Positions 34,289-41,957 of a stretch of 64,000 nt of DNA are shown one piece after another. The notes beneath the pieces are model-generated. The model was not told where the DNA came from. It did no database searches and was given only the letters and a program-made list of their open reading frames with translations. Source of the stretch: Rhizobium sp. Root483D2 (GTDB lineage Bacteria; Pseudomonadota; Alphaproteobacteria; Rhizobiales; Rhizobiaceae); NCBI RefSeq assembly GCF_001426685.1, contig NZ_LMFB01000019.1, positions 165,005-229,004 on the forward strand, in the 5' to 3' direction. The first letter of the stretch is position 1; every line of letters starts with the position of its first letter. A program made the position numbers and the translations under genes.

Positions 34289-34393
34289 TCAATGCTTCTC
34301 GGTGATGTAATAAAGGTTGGTAAAGTGGGCTCTGGGGATCCGCCGGTAGGCTGAGCAGGAAAGCTTTCCGTTGGCATGTTCACCCGGCTCCAT
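34289..34393 (-). pseudogene. Short reading frame of 34 codons, possible C-terminal remnant
   Basis: Reading leftward from ATG 34393 gives MEPGEHANGKLSCSAYRRI, then PRAHFTNLYYITEKH and a stop. The composition (Cys, His, several Tyr, few Ala) looks like a real folded protein end rather than an antisense shadow. The frame extends a few codons further up (LTVCPV) to an in-frame TAG. I do not recognise the family. It could be the degraded tail of a lost gene or a genuine small protein; there is no clear ribosome site. It lies convergent to the kinase gene, 6 bases after its stop. Confidence 0.25.
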
Positions 34394-34568
34394 CACAGGG
34401 CAGACGGTCAGCTACGGATCTCTTCTAATCGTCCGCCTGATCAAAAGAACCTTTCAAGTCAAGGACTTGAGCTGGCTGGATCTCTGTGACAAGCACTGAG
34501 ATGACGGAGAGTTTGTCAAACGCATAATTTCCAAGTGACCTGCAAAAAAAGCCGGGAATGGGCTTGGT

Positions 34569-34602
34569 CAAAAAAAGCGCGGCCGATGGAAATCGGCCGC
34601 GC
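34569..34602 (-). terminator. Rho-independent terminator of the outer membrane factor gene
   Basis: GCGCGGCCGAT and ATCGGCCGCGC form an 11-pair perfect stem (34577-34587 with 34592-34602) with a four-base loop. On the minus strand it is followed by a run of seven T (34576 down to 34570). It lies 45 bases after the stop at 34648. Confidence 0.9.
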
Positions 34603-34647
34603 TCTGTTTGTCTTCACGTCGAGCCTGCGGACAGGCTTGCGCCGTTC

Positions 34648-36060
34648 TTATTGTCCGATGGCCTGGATGCCTGCGCCACCGCCGATGGCGATGTTCAGAG
34701 CAACATAGTTGTTGGCGAGGTTGCGAATGCCGGATGCGAGCGCGATACGCGATGTTGCCAGCGAGCGCTCGGCGTCCAGAACGTCAAGCAGCGATGTGGC
34801 GCCGCCCTTGTAGCTTTCGCGGGCAAGACCCAAAGCCTGCTCGTAGGAATCCACGACCTTCCGCAAAGCTGCCACGGTCTGGTAGTTGTTGCGCAGTGCA
34901 ACGAGCGCGTTCTCGACTTCCTCGATGCCGTTCAGAACGGTCTGCTTCCAGGAGAGATATTGCTGCTGCGCGCCGGACTTGGCGATATCGACATTGGCCT
35001 TCAAACGTCCGCCGCTGAAGATCGGGATATTCAGGCTCGGGCCGAAGGACCACGTGCTCAGACCACCGGCCACTGCAGAGACGATACGCGAACCGTCGAT
35101 CGAACCGCTGAGGCTGAGGCTTGGATAAAGCTGGGCCTCGGCAACACCGATCTGGGCCGTGGCAGCGGCCAGAAGGCGTTCGGCTCTGCGGATATCGGGG
35201 CGGTTGCGCACGAGATCGGCCGGGATGCCGATCTTGGTGTTGTAGCGCGGCGAAGGCTGGGACGCGCCGTTGCGCAGGCCCGCCGTAACGGTGGTTGCCG
35301 GCAGTCCGAGCAGCGTCGCGATATGGTTTGCCGCCTGGTTGAAGCCGGTCTGGTAGCCGGGCAGTTCAGCCAGCGTGCTGTTGACGAGGCCTTCGGCCTG
35401 GACGACGTCGAGGCTGGAGGCTGCGCCCGCTGCCTTGATGTCATTCGTCAGCTTCAGCGTTTCGCGCCGCGAGGCCAGGCTTCTCTGCTGCAGTGCATAG
35501 GCTTCCTGATTGTAGCGCGCCTCGATGTAAGAGGTGGTCAGATCGGAAAGATAGGCGAGGCGGGCAACGTTGACGTCGGCATAGGCGGCATCAAGCGAAG
35601 CGTTGGCGGATTCCTTGGCGCGGGCATACTGGCCGAACAGATCGATCAGCCAGGACGCATCGCCGCCGCCGCCGATTGTTTTGGTTTCGCTGTGATCGCT
35701 TTGGCCGGCCCTGACCCGGGAGGAACCATCCTGGCCGGCGACACTGGCCGAACCGCTGGCATTGATCTGCGGCAAGCCGCCGGATGCAGCGACGATGACA
35801 TTGGCGCGGGCTTCGATGATACGTTCGATCGATTGCTGAACGTCAAGGTTTTCGCTGAGGCCCTGGGCGACGAGGCCGTTCAGCTTCTTGTCGCGGAAAG
35901 CTTCCCACCAGGGCTTCAGTGTGACATCGGCTGCTTCGGCCTGGCCCCCTTGCGAAAACTTCGCCGGCACAGCTGCAGTCGGAGATTGATAATTCGGACC
36001 GACAACGCAGCCCGAAAGGAGAACGAGGCTCAAGGGAAAGAGCACTTTAGCAATTTTCAT
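34648..36060 (-). CDS. NodT/OprM-family outer membrane efflux lipoprotein
   Basis: A 470-residue outer membrane factor. The N-terminus MKIAKVLFPLSLVLLSGC is a lipoprotein signal with lipobox LLSGC, followed by VVGPNYQSPTAAVPAKF, the usual opening of NodT proteins. Two OEP repeats follow, with the second-half hallmark NRPDIRRAERLLAAATAQIGVAEAQLYPSLSLSGS. It would form the trimeric tunnel of an RND or MFS tripartite pump. No inner-membrane partner lies next to it, so it may serve the emrAB pump or the type I exporter encoded elsewhere in this window; that is speculation. ATG 36060 has GGGGA 5-6 bases upstream and starts the signal peptide directly. Confidence 0.93.
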   Translation of the reverse strand: MKIAKVLFPLSLVLLSGCVVGPNYQSPTAAVPAKFSQGGQAEAADVTLKPWWEAFRDKKLNGLVAQGLSENLDVQQSIERIIEARANVIVAASGGLPQINASGSASVAGQDGSSRVRAGQSDHSETKTIGGGGDASWLIDLFGQYARAKESANASLDAAYADVNVARLAYLSDLTTSYIEARYNQEAYALQQRSLASRRETLKLTNDIKAAGAASSLDVVQAEGLVNSTLAELPGYQTGFNQAANHIATLLGLPATTVTAGLRNGASQPSPRYNTKIGIPADLVRNRPDIRRAERLLAAATAQIGVAEAQLYPSLSLSGSIDGSRIVSAVAGGLSTWSFGPSLNIPIFSGGRLKANVDIAKSGAQQQYLSWKQTVLNGIEEVENALVALRNNYQTVAALRKVVDSYEQALGLARESYKGGATSLLDVLDAERSLATSRIALASGIRNLANNYVALNIAIGGGAGIQAIGQ

Positions 36061-36557
36061 CTGGGTCCCCATCCGGCCCGAGCGGGTCGGTAACAAACGA
36101 TTCACTTTTTTCGTCTTTAACATTTTCCGCGTCCCTTGCGAGGGAACAATTGCAAACTTGTGTTCGAAATCAACTATCCCCAGCTTTGGTGTTTCCAAAG
36201 TGCCACGCCTTTGGACGTGTGGACGACGATTTCAAGGGTTGACGGAAAAAATATTTACAACGGATGGATGCCGTTTCTTCACGTGATTGGATGGGATTTG
36301 CCATCCATCTCAATCCATTAACGCGTGCACGTGTCCGGCGTTTGTCGGGGGAGTGTCGAATTGTTTCCGCAGTGTGACGCGTCGCCGTCGCTGTGTGTGC
36401 CGGGCATACCAAATGGTCAGGTTAAAATGGGGAAAGGCGAACCAGGCTGCGACTCACCGTCGTTTGCGGGCGTTGCACGCTTAGTTCAGCGACGCTAACG
36501 GGAGTAGAGGCCGGTTCGATAAACCGAGCCCCTTTGATTTCTGAAGGTCGTCGAAAA
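36061..36557. other. Intergenic region upstream of the outer membrane factor gene
   Basis: About 500 bases with no supportable gene on either strand. Short inverted repeats include GGATGG/CCATCC (about 36288-36305) and CGGTT/AACCG (36512-36526). The promoter of the outer membrane factor should be in its left third. A GGTTCGAT word resembles a tRNA T-loop but has no tRNA around it. Confidence 0.4.
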
Positions 36558-36740
36558 TTACTTTTTCTTCTTCGGCAGGTTTTTGCGGTCGGTTTCCGCG
36601 AGCTCCTTCAGCTCTTTCTCCGACATGGATTTCTCCATGCTCTTGGAGGCGCCCTTGAGTTCCGATTTTTTCGTTTCACCGCGTTTGGCAGAGAGTGCCG
36701 CACCGGCTGCCTTTTGCTGGGCCTGGGATTTTGCGGGCAT
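36558..36740 (-). CDS. DUF3008 family small basic protein
   Basis: A 60-residue highly charged protein: MPAKSQAQQKAAGAALSAKR, then GETKKSELKGASKSMEKSM, then SEKELKELAETDRKN and a Lys-rich end (LPKKKK). The start MPAKSxAQQxAAGAALxAKRG is the recognisable pattern of DUF3008, small proteins common in Proteobacteria with no known function; the basic, Ala/Lys-rich make-up suggests nucleic acid binding. ATG 36740 has GGAGAAA 4-10 bases upstream, a strong ribosome site. It is 43 bases downstream of the DNA ligase gene on the same strand and could be co-transcribed with it. Confidence 0.85.
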   Translation of the reverse strand: MPAKSQAQQKAAGAALSAKRGETKKSELKGASKSMEKSMSEKELKELAETDRKNLPKKKK

Positions 36741-36783
36741 TGACTTTCTCCTCTCGTTGCATGCCCGATTTAACAATCGCTGC

Positions 36784-38430
36784 CTAGATTGGTTCCGAAG
36801 GCTCTGCCAAATTGCTGGGCGCGCCGATCATCGCCTGCAGGGTTTCGAGCCTGTCTGCATCGCGTGGCAGCTTGTCGGTGCGCAGCCGCGATATGCGCGG
36901 AAAGCGCATCGCGACGCCGGATTTGTGGCGGCTGGAAAGGTTGATGCCCTCGAAGGCGACCTCGACAACGAAACCATGATCGGCCTCTGCCCGGATCGAG
37001 CGGACCGGACCGAAACGTTCGATCGTATTGTTGCGCACGTAGCGATCCAGCACCTCAAGCTCCGCATCGGTAAAGCCGAAATAAGCCTTGCCGACAGGCA
37101 CCAGCACATCCTTGCCCTCGCTCATCATCCAGACGCCAAAAGTGAAGTCGGAATAGTAGCTTGAGCGCTTGCCGTGGCCGCGCTGCGCATACATCAGCAC
37201 CGCATCGACATTGTAGGGCTCGCGCTTCCATTTGAACCACGGCCCCTTCGAGCGCCCGGACGTATAGGGCGAATCCAGGCGCTTCAGCATGATGCCTTCG
37301 ATCACCGGATCCGGCGGGTCCTTCCTCAGGCGGTCGAGTTCCTCCCAGCTCGAAAACGAGACGAGCGGGGACAGATCGAAATGCGAGGGGGCGGCCGTTT
37401 CAATGAGGGCAGAGAGTGCAGCGCGGCGGGTCAGGAAGTTTTCCGGGCGCATGTCTTTTTCCCCGGAAAACAACAGGTCGTAGCCTCTGATGAACACCGG
37501 ATAGTCATCGAGCATCTTTTTCGTCACGGTCTTGCGGTTCAGCCGCTGCTGCAGATCGGAAAATGTCCGCGTGGCGCGGTTGGTCCGCATGGTGCCGCCG
37601 ACGAGCAGCTCGCCGTCAATAATGCCTTCGAAATCCGCAGCCTCGAGAATATCGGGAAAGGCGCCGGAAATGTCGTCGCCGCTGCGCGAATACAGCCGCC
37701 GCGTGCCGGCCAGATTGGCAAGTTGAACGCGGATGCCGTCCCATTTCCATTCGGCGGCAAAATCCTTCGGGTCGAGCAAAGCCAGATCATTGTCGCCGAC
37801 CGGTGTTGCCAGCATCACCGCGTGAAAGACTGCCGGCATATCGAGTTTCGGCTTGTCCGCCTTGCCGTCGAGCCATTGAAACAGGGACAAGTAGGGTGGC
37901 GACAGGCCGTGCCAGAGCGTTTCGATCTCCGTGACATCGACATTGCCCATGTCGGCGAGCGCCTGTTTCACCAGCCGTGCGGAAACGCCGATGCGCAAAC
38001 CGCCGGTGATCAGTTTGAGGAAGGCGAACCGGCTTGATCCTTCCAGGTCATCCAGGAGGTCGCGCACCAGCCCGTGCACGTTGGCCCGCCCGACGGTCTC
38101 CAGTTGATGCATGACGGCACCGAGAGACAGGTCGAGTGCGGCTGGTTTGTCCGTGGCTGCCGGTTCCCAGACCAGCGAGATGGTTTCGGCGAGGTCGCCG
38201 ACATAATCGTAGGAATAGCGGAACAGCACCTCGTCCATGCGCTCCAGAACGAGTTGCCGCAGCACGTTGGGTTTCACGGCCTTGAGCGTCAGCGTGCCGG
38301 CAATGGCGGCCAGCGCATAGCCGCGGTCGGGGTCGGGGGCTGTACGGAAGTAGTCCGCCATCAGCTTGATCTTGGCATTGCGCTGCGGGGTGAGCACCAG
38401 ACGGTCGAGCAGTTCGGCGAAGGCGCGCAT
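36784..38430 (-). CDS. ATP-dependent DNA ligase (exonuclease-associated type)
   Basis: The 548-residue ligase has an N-terminal helical DNA-binding domain (1-200), the adenylation motif EWKWDGIRVQ with Lys229, GELLVGG, EGIMLKRLDSPYTSGRSKGPWFKWKREP (motifs IV-V) and a C-terminal OB-fold with RFPRISRLRTDKLPRDADRLE. Length and layout match the bacterial ligases found beside an MBL-fold exonuclease, often with an Lhr-type helicase and a PdeM nuclease, in a DNA repair cluster. Here only the exonuclease is next to it (3 bases upstream). It seals nicks as a second ligase beside NAD-dependent LigA. Confidence 0.93.
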   Translation of the reverse strand: MRAFAELLDRLVLTPQRNAKIKLMADYFRTAPDPDRGYALAAIAGTLTLKAVKPNVLRQLVLERMDEVLFRYSYDYVGDLAETISLVWEPAATDKPAALDLSLGAVMHQLETVGRANVHGLVRDLLDDLEGSSRFAFLKLITGGLRIGVSARLVKQALADMGNVDVTEIETLWHGLSPPYLSLFQWLDGKADKPKLDMPAVFHAVMLATPVGDNDLALLDPKDFAAEWKWDGIRVQLANLAGTRRLYSRSGDDISGAFPDILEAADFEGIIDGELLVGGTMRTNRATRTFSDLQQRLNRKTVTKKMLDDYPVFIRGYDLLFSGEKDMRPENFLTRRAALSALIETAAPSHFDLSPLVSFSSWEELDRLRKDPPDPVIEGIMLKRLDSPYTSGRSKGPWFKWKREPYNVDAVLMYAQRGHGKRSSYYSDFTFGVWMMSEGKDVLVPVGKAYFGFTDAELEVLDRYVRNNTIERFGPVRSIRAEADHGFVVEVAFEGINLSSRHKSGVAMRFPRISRLRTDKLPRDADRLETLQAMIGAPSNLAEPSEPI

Positions 38431-38433
38431 CGG

Positions 38434-39444
38434 CTATTCTCCCTCGTCGTCGTAGCCGACCAGATGCAGCGGCCGGGCGGCAATGCCCTGCAGCTCGCAC
38501 CAGCGCACCAGGGCTTCTTCGCGGCCATGGGTGACCCAGACTTGACCGGGCTTGACCTCGTTGATCGTGTCGAGCAGCTCCGGCCAGTCGCAATGATCGG
38601 AGATGATGATCGGCAGTTCGACGCCGCGCTGCTTGGCGCGCTGGCGCACCAGCATCCAGCCGGAAGCGAAAATGGCAACCGGATCGGGAAAGCGCCTGGC
38701 CCATTTGTCGGCAAAGGCTGATGGCGGACCGACGACCACGGCACCGGCGAAGGACTGCCTGTCTTTCGCGTCGATCGTGGCGGGCCGCAGATCGCCCAGT
38801 TCGATGCCTTCGCTTTCATAATAATCGCATAGCCTTGCGAGCGCGCCGTGGATGAAGATCGGCTCGTGATAGCCCGCTTCGCGCAGGAGCATGATGACGC
38901 GTTGCGCCTTGCCCAGCGCATAGGCGCCAACCAGATGGGCGCGCTCGGGGAATTGCCGCAGGGATGTCAGGAGCTTGGCAATCTCGCCGCGATCGTCGGG
39001 GTGGTGAAATACCGGCAGGCCGAAGGTTGCTTCGGTGATGAAGACATCGCAGGGCACAGGTTCGAAGGAAAGGCAGGTCGGGTCCCGCCGCCTTTTGTAG
39101 TCGCCGGAGACGACGATGCGCATGCCGCCCTGTTCGACGGCGATCTGCGCCGAGCCGAGCACATGCCCTGCTGGGTGAAAACTGACGGTGACATCGCCGA
39201 TCGCCGTGCGCGTGCCGAGGACGGCCTCCTGCGAACTGGTGCAGAATGCCTCGCCATAGCGGATCCGCATGATATCGAGCGTCTCGCGCGTCGCCATCAC
39301 ATGCGTGTGGCCGGCGCGGGCGTGGTCGGCGTGGCCATGGGTGATCAAGGCCCGTTCGACGGGCTGGACGGGATCGATATAGAAGCCGCCCTTCTCGCAA
39401 AAGAGACCCTTGGGCGTCGGGTAGAGCAGCGTTTCCGGTTTCAT
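38434..39444 (-). CDS. Ligase-associated MBL-fold DNA exonuclease
   Basis: A 336-residue metallo-beta-lactamase/beta-CASP-like nuclease. The metal motif HGHADH lies at residues 36-41 (ALITHGHADHARAG), followed by VLGSAQIAVEQGGMRIVVSGDYKR and the downstream HCDWPELLDTINEVKPGQVWVTHG. The family resembles the 3'-end processing nuclease fold and is almost always paired with the ATP-dependent ligase, as here with a 3-base gap. ATG 39444 fits the family; the frame opens seven codons earlier with TTG. Likely role: end trimming in DNA repair before ligation (family knowledge). Confidence 0.93.
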   Translation of the reverse strand: MKPETLLYPTPKGLFCEKGGFYIDPVQPVERALITHGHADHARAGHTHVMATRETLDIMRIRYGEAFCTSSQEAVLGTRTAIGDVTVSFHPAGHVLGSAQIAVEQGGMRIVVSGDYKRRRDPTCLSFEPVPCDVFITEATFGLPVFHHPDDRGEIAKLLTSLRQFPERAHLVGAYALGKAQRVIMLLREAGYHEPIFIHGALARLCDYYESEGIELGDLRPATIDAKDRQSFAGAVVVGPPSAFADKWARRFPDPVAIFASGWMLVRQRAKQRGVELPIIISDHCDWPELLDTINEVKPGQVWVTHGREEALVRWCELQGIAARPLHLVGYDDEGE

Positions 39445-39502
39445 GCCTGTGAAGATAGATGGCAATCGTGCGACTGCCAGCTATCGCGGCGAATTTTTAA
39501 GC

Positions 39503-40462
39503 TCAGGCCGTCTCGGCTTGTCCCAATGTCTTTGAGATCAGATCGAGGACCGCTTCGGCATCGATGCCGATGCAGATGTTCTGGCTGGGCAGGTCGTCCC
39601 AGTCGTTCGGCGGGAAGATGTGATCGTCGGCCTTCTGGATGGTCTGGCCGTCGGCAATGCCGCCGCAGACAACGCGGATCGCGCCGCTGCGCAGCGTGAA
39701 GAGTTCCGGAGCCACGACATAGACGCAGGCGCAGCTGTCGTGCACGACCATGCCGTCATCGACATGCTGTTCATAGAAATCGATGTAGAACTGCGAAATA
39801 TCCGACAACAGCTTTGCCCGCTTCCCACCCGTTGCGACGATGGCTTCCAGCCTAGCGCGGGTCATGACGGTCTTTTCGGTCACGTCCAGACCCACCACGA
39901 CGACTGGCCAGGGGGCTGTCATCACCACATTGGCTGCTTCCGGATCGCCGTGGATGTTGGCCTCGGCAGCGGGGGTGACATTGCCGCGCATATCGAAAGC
40001 GCCGCCCATGATGACAACGTCCTTGACCAGAACTGCGATGTCTGGATCGTCGCTGAGCGCCAGCGCCAGATTGGTCATGCGGCCGACGGCGACGATGGTC
40101 ACTTCGCCCGGATTTGCGCGGACCGTGTCGATGATGAAGCGATGGGCCGGACGCGGATCGCATTCCAGATCGACCGTTTCGGGAACGCCGATATTGCCAA
40201 GGCCGTCATCGCCATGAATGAAGGCCGGCCAATCGACATGGAGCCGCAACGGATCGAACGTTTCGCCCAGTCCCCTGGCGACAGGAGCTGCAATATCCCA
40301 TTGCTGCTTCAGATAAAGCGCGTTGCGTGTCGTTGTTTCGATCGAGGCATTGCCGAAAACGGAGGTGATGCCGATCAGGTCAATATCCGGATGGTTGTGC
40401 AGAAACAGCAGGGCCATCGCATCATCGACGCCGGGGTCCGTATCAAAAATTACCTTATGCAT
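39503..40462 (-). CDS. Nucleoside hydrolase, IUNH family
   Basis: This 319-residue enzyme hydrolyses ribonucleosides to base and ribose. The calcium-binding motif DTDPGVDDAMAL lies at residues 7-18. VGRMTNLALALSDDPDIA, IMGGAF and AEANIHGDPEAANVV follow, and the C-terminal HDSCACVYVVAPELF is typical. Purine or pyrimidine preference cannot be told. It is transcribed alone; 58 bases separate it from the exonuclease gene. The neighbours give no pathway context. Confidence 0.93.
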   Translation of the reverse strand: MHKVIFDTDPGVDDAMALLFLHNHPDIDLIGITSVFGNASIETTTRNALYLKQQWDIAAPVARGLGETFDPLRLHVDWPAFIHGDDGLGNIGVPETVDLECDPRPAHRFIIDTVRANPGEVTIVAVGRMTNLALALSDDPDIAVLVKDVVIMGGAFDMRGNVTPAAEANIHGDPEAANVVMTAPWPVVVVGLDVTEKTVMTRARLEAIVATGGKRAKLLSDISQFYIDFYEQHVDDGMVVHDSCACVYVVAPELFTLRSGAIRVVCGGIADGQTIQKADDHIFPPNDWDDLPSQNICIGIDAEAVLDLISKTLGQAETA

Positions 40463-40736
40463 GATGTCTTCTTTTCGCTGATGGGCAGTCTACCAATATG
40501 GCGCCACTTTTAGCGGGGTACCGCCCAAGAGCAACTGATTTTGCAACTCCAAATCGGGCAAAGTCTCGAATCAGGGCAAATCTGCCGATCGCCAGGCACA
40601 AACGGCGTGGCCGCTTAAACTTTCCGAAACGTGGTGCGGTTAGGGTGGGTGCTCAATCAAAAATCAGGTTGTGCCTTTTCCCCGTTGAGATGCGCGGTGG
40701 TGGCCAGGAGTTGAGGCTGATGACGGAGCAGCAGAC

Positions 40737-41648
40737 GTGAAGGCGGTCTTCAAGACGATACGTCTCCCCCGCAAGGTGATGTTCCTCATTGCCGGCGTTC
40801 TTGTGTTGTCGGGTGCGTCCGGCGCCTTTGCCGTCTATTCCGGCAAGGAAATGTTTCTTGGCATGGCCGGGCCGGCAAAACCCTCGCTTTCAGGCCTTGC
40901 CTGCACCACGATCGAAACCTTGAAGATGCGCCGCAACGGCCAGCGCTGGATCCGCAAATATGTGAGCACGGACGCGGCTGCCGGGATTGATCGTGTCCGC
41001 ACCGCCTTGCGCATCACCGGCCTGCTTGCCAAGCAGGAACAGGCCGATCTCTACCAGGTCGTCGTGCTGGACACGGCTGGGCCCCTGGACCGGGCTGACC
41101 GCCGTGGTGCGGCTATCGGTGCCCAAGTCCTGTTTGCGCCCGACCCGTCCAAACTGCCGGGAATGAGCACGCCATTCATCGCCCGCTACAGCGATGCCAA
41201 GGCCAATGGCGCCGGTCTCTTCTATGGCCAGGACGTCCTTCTCTCGACGGATGACATCAAGACGACGCTGACGGCGATGGACGACAAGTCGGATTGCTTC
41301 GACCCGGTTGCCGCTGCGGCTGCCGCAGAACCGGGCGCTGCCGGATCGAAAAGCGGTGGACATGGTGCGGCACCGGCTCCCACCGGTCACGGAGAAAGCG
41401 CTGATAGGGGCGAGGCGGCCCCCGCGCATGGCGAGCCTGCAGACAATGACGAGGAAGCACTGGCGCGGGGACATGAACCCGCAGCTGCAACGGAGCAAAG
41501 CGCGGCACAGCTGGAGGAAAAGGGTTTCTTCGGGGCCATGCTGGCCATGGTTCTAGGCGATGGCGGTGAAAAGCCGTCGAGCGTTGTCTCTGAGCCGAAT
41601 GCAGAAGATCCCGCCGGCACCTCCACGGAGGAGCCAGCGGGACACTGA
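40737..41648 (+). CDS. Membrane-anchored protein of unknown function with low-complexity acidic tail
   Basis: A 303-residue protein I do not recognise. It has one membrane segment at about 12-33 (KVMFLIAGVLVLSGASGAFAVY) with a basic leader, so the rest faces the periplasm. Residues about 45-185 form a folded-looking domain with two Cys (GLACTTIETLKMRR and DKSDCFDPV). Residues about 190-303 are rich in Ala, Glu, Gly, Pro and His, with GHGAAPAPTGHGESADRG-like repeats, broken by one amphipathic stretch (EEKGFFGAMLAMVLG). The start is GTG with GGAG 8 bases upstream. The two Cys could form a disulfide. The preceding 274 bases hold no other gene. Confidence 0.75.
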   Translation: MKAVFKTIRLPRKVMFLIAGVLVLSGASGAFAVYSGKEMFLGMAGPAKPSLSGLACTTIETLKMRRNGQRWIRKYVSTDAAAGIDRVRTALRITGLLAKQEQADLYQVVVLDTAGPLDRADRRGAAIGAQVLFAPDPSKLPGMSTPFIARYSDAKANGAGLFYGQDVLLSTDDIKTTLTAMDDKSDCFDPVAAAAAAEPGAAGSKSGGHGAAPAPTGHGESADRGEAAPAHGEPADNDEEALARGHEPAAATEQSAAQLEEKGFFGAMLAMVLGDGGEKPSSVVSEPNAEDPAGTSTEEPAGH

Positions 41649-41671
41649 CGGGATTTGCCGTTCAGCCCTTA

Positions 41672-41845
41672 TCAGACGATGGCGTTGCCAGCGATCACGG
41701 CGAGCACAACGAAGATCAGGAAGATAATCACAGCGATGGCAAACAGCACGCGCGCGATCGTCGCTGTGGCTGCCGAAACGCCGGAAAAGCCAAGAAAGCC
41801 CGTGATCAGCGATATGACCAGGAAAATAAGCGCCCATTTCAGCAT
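41672..41845 (-). CDS. DUF1328 (YtjA-like) small membrane protein
   Basis: A 57-residue gene missed by length cut-offs. It reads [40 protein letters not shown], then [17 protein letters not shown] and a TGA stop. The pattern [43 protein letters not shown] is that of DUF1328/UPF0391 proteins: two membrane helices and no known activity. ATG 41845 has AGGA 8-12 bases upstream. It is convergent with the unknown gene ending at 41648. These proteins are often stress induced in rhizobia, though nothing in the sequence shows it here. Confidence 0.92.
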   Translation of the reverse strand: MLKWALIFLVISLITGFLGFSGVSAATATIARVLFAIAVIIFLIFVVLAVIAGNAIV

Positions 41846-41915
41846 GGAGGGGTCCTTTCAAATTCTGCCGGTATAGACGCGCAGAACGCTGAAAAGTTCC
41901 ATGAACTGATCAGAA

Positions 41916-41943
41916 CGCGCCATCCTGTTTCCAAGATGGCGCG
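41916..41943 (-). terminator. Terminator-like hairpin after lysS
   Basis: CGCGCCATC (41916-41924) and GATGGCGCG (41935-41943) form a 9-pair perfect stem with a 10-base loop, 14 bases after the lysS stop. The following tract on the minus strand (TTCT) is weak in T. Confidence 0.6.
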
Positions 41944-41957
41944 GTCTTCGTGTCGTC

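Noticed and set aside
34454-34470. TCAAGTC-AAG-GACTTGA small palindrome
   Set aside because: It has a 7-pair stem with a 3-base loop and no T run, and is not clearly linked to any gene; too common to call.
36505-36530. GGTTCGAT word resembling a tRNA T-arm
   Set aside because: The stem pairs only as CGGTT/AACCG with a 5-base loop, and there is no acceptor, D or anticodon arm in the surrounding 90 bases.
40463-40736. Short open frame before the unknown anchored protein gene
   Set aside because: The frame is Arg-rich, lacks a ribosome site and ends overlapping the GTG of the next gene; no support as a gene.
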